Below, piece after piece: positions 25,241-25,785 of a stretch of DNA of 25,785 nt. Each line of letters begins with the position of its first letter. Within the stretch, counting starts at the first letter, position 1. The notes under the pieces were generated by a model. The model saw only the letters and a list, made by a program, of their open reading frames with translations, did no database searches and had not been told where the DNA came from. The DNA is from Scytonema sp. UIC 10036 (GTDB lineage: Bacteria > Cyanobacteriota > Cyanobacteriia > Cyanobacteriales > Nostocaceae), in contig NZ_WJFC01000188.1 of the NCBI RefSeq assembly GCF_009725235.1, positions 1 to 25,785 on the forward strand, read 5' to 3'. A program made the position numbers and the translations under genes.

Positions 25241-25771
25241 TTAATGGGTATTGAGGGGGTCAGATTTTTCACTGATTTTTTCAGGTGTCGCTGTCAAGTT
25301 AATAGCCTCTGAAGTGCCGTCCATACTGAGGGTTCCTGCTAAATCCTGTTGAGGAGTCAGTTGAGCATCTATTTTAACCAAACTTAACGAAGGGCTTTGT
25401 TGTGTTATTGCGTTGGGAATATGGCAAAGAACGGTTCTAGGAACTTTCCCTGATAGGCTTAGCTGTTGATGATTTAATTTGCCTGTTAGAGAAGAAGTGG
25501 TTTTATTAGCCGCAGACATTTTAGTGTTAAGACTTGCCAATTCTACAGAACCATTCAAGTAAATGCCTGACTGCTGAATATTTAATACTATGGGATCTAA
25601 CTGTTTGCAGATTTGCAAATTGTCGTTAAGCACCAAGCGGTAGCGACTGTTTAAAGTTGGAGGAGGCTTAAGATTGCTTTCGCCGTAGGCTGTAACAACT
25701 TTAAACAAAAGTAGTACGGAACCGATCGCTGTGCCATAGAAGACTAAAGATTTTAAGTTGAAATGGTGCAT
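25241..25771 (-). CDS. Unknown membrane-anchored or exported protein
   Basis: The 176-aa protein begins with one hydrophobic segment (LVFYGTAIGSVLLLFKVV, residues about 9-26), a signal anchor or signal peptide, followed by a soluble part rich in Ser, Thr, Leu and Asn. It contains ILN and GSVELASLN strands, two cysteines (ICKQLD and VLCHIPN) that may bond in the periplasm, and repeated beta-like segments. I recognise no family. It lies 66 nt upstream of the AMIN gene on the same strand, so the two may form an envelope operon. The start is ATG at 25771 near the window edge; an array-like TTAGGGG lies directly upstream. Confidence 0.7.
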   Translation of the reverse strand: MHHFNLKSLVFYGTAIGSVLLLFKVVTAYGESNLKPPPTLNSRYRLVLNDNLQICKQLDPIVLNIQQSGIYLNGSVELASLNTKMSAANKTTSSLTGKLNHQQLSLSGKVPRTVLCHIPNAITQQSPSLSLVKIDAQLTPQQDLAGTLSMDGTSEAINLTATPEKISEKSDPLNTH

Positions 25772-25785
25772 ATAGGGGTTAGGGG

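Overview
The window is a chromosomal segment of a cyanobacterium, most likely a filamentous heterocyst-forming type (Nostocales). Evidence: ndhN, the cyanobacterial S10-spc-alpha gene order without rpsN, rpmD or map, a DUF3172 gene and an AMIN-domain gene, about 15 HIP1 octamers (GCGATCGC), and tandem heptanucleotide repeats in almost every spacer. I cannot name the genus.

Left edge (1-2043): a small accessory-looking patch. It holds a gene with an XRE-like C-terminal domain, an open frame that no standard start codon opens in full, an XRE-family regulator, and a divergent unknown gene behind a near-consensus promoter.

Core (2044-20894, all minus strand, 31 genes): in transcription order rplC, rplD, rplW, rplB, rpsS, rplV, rpsC, rplP, rpmC, rpsQ, rplN, rplX, rplE, rpsH, rplF, rplR, rpsE, rplO, secY, adk, infA, rpmJ, rpsM, rpsK, rpoA, rplQ, truA, rplM, rpsI, rpmE, prfA. 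They encode ribosomal proteins of both subunits, the Sec translocon channel, adenylate kinase, IF-1, RNA polymerase alpha, a tRNA pseudouridine synthase and release factor 1. The most unusual property is that most spacers above about 70 nt contain heptamer arrays arranged as long inverted repeats. Heptamer families differ between spacers. Arrays run into 3' ends and supply stop codons, and for rplD and rpsE they supply the Shine-Dalgarno sequence.

Right part (20895-25785): a long spacer that probably carries the S10 promoter and leader, then plus-strand ndhN, a DUF99 (endonuclease dU family) gene and a DUF3172 gene, separated by dispersed hairpin repeats. Two convergent minus-strand genes follow: an AMIN-domain protein with a proline-rich tail and a membrane-anchored unknown protein. 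The last bases (from about 25775) look like the start of another array.

No tRNA, rRNA, CRISPR array, transposase or clear origin was seen. All assignments come from reading the sequence and remembered family features; no database search was run.
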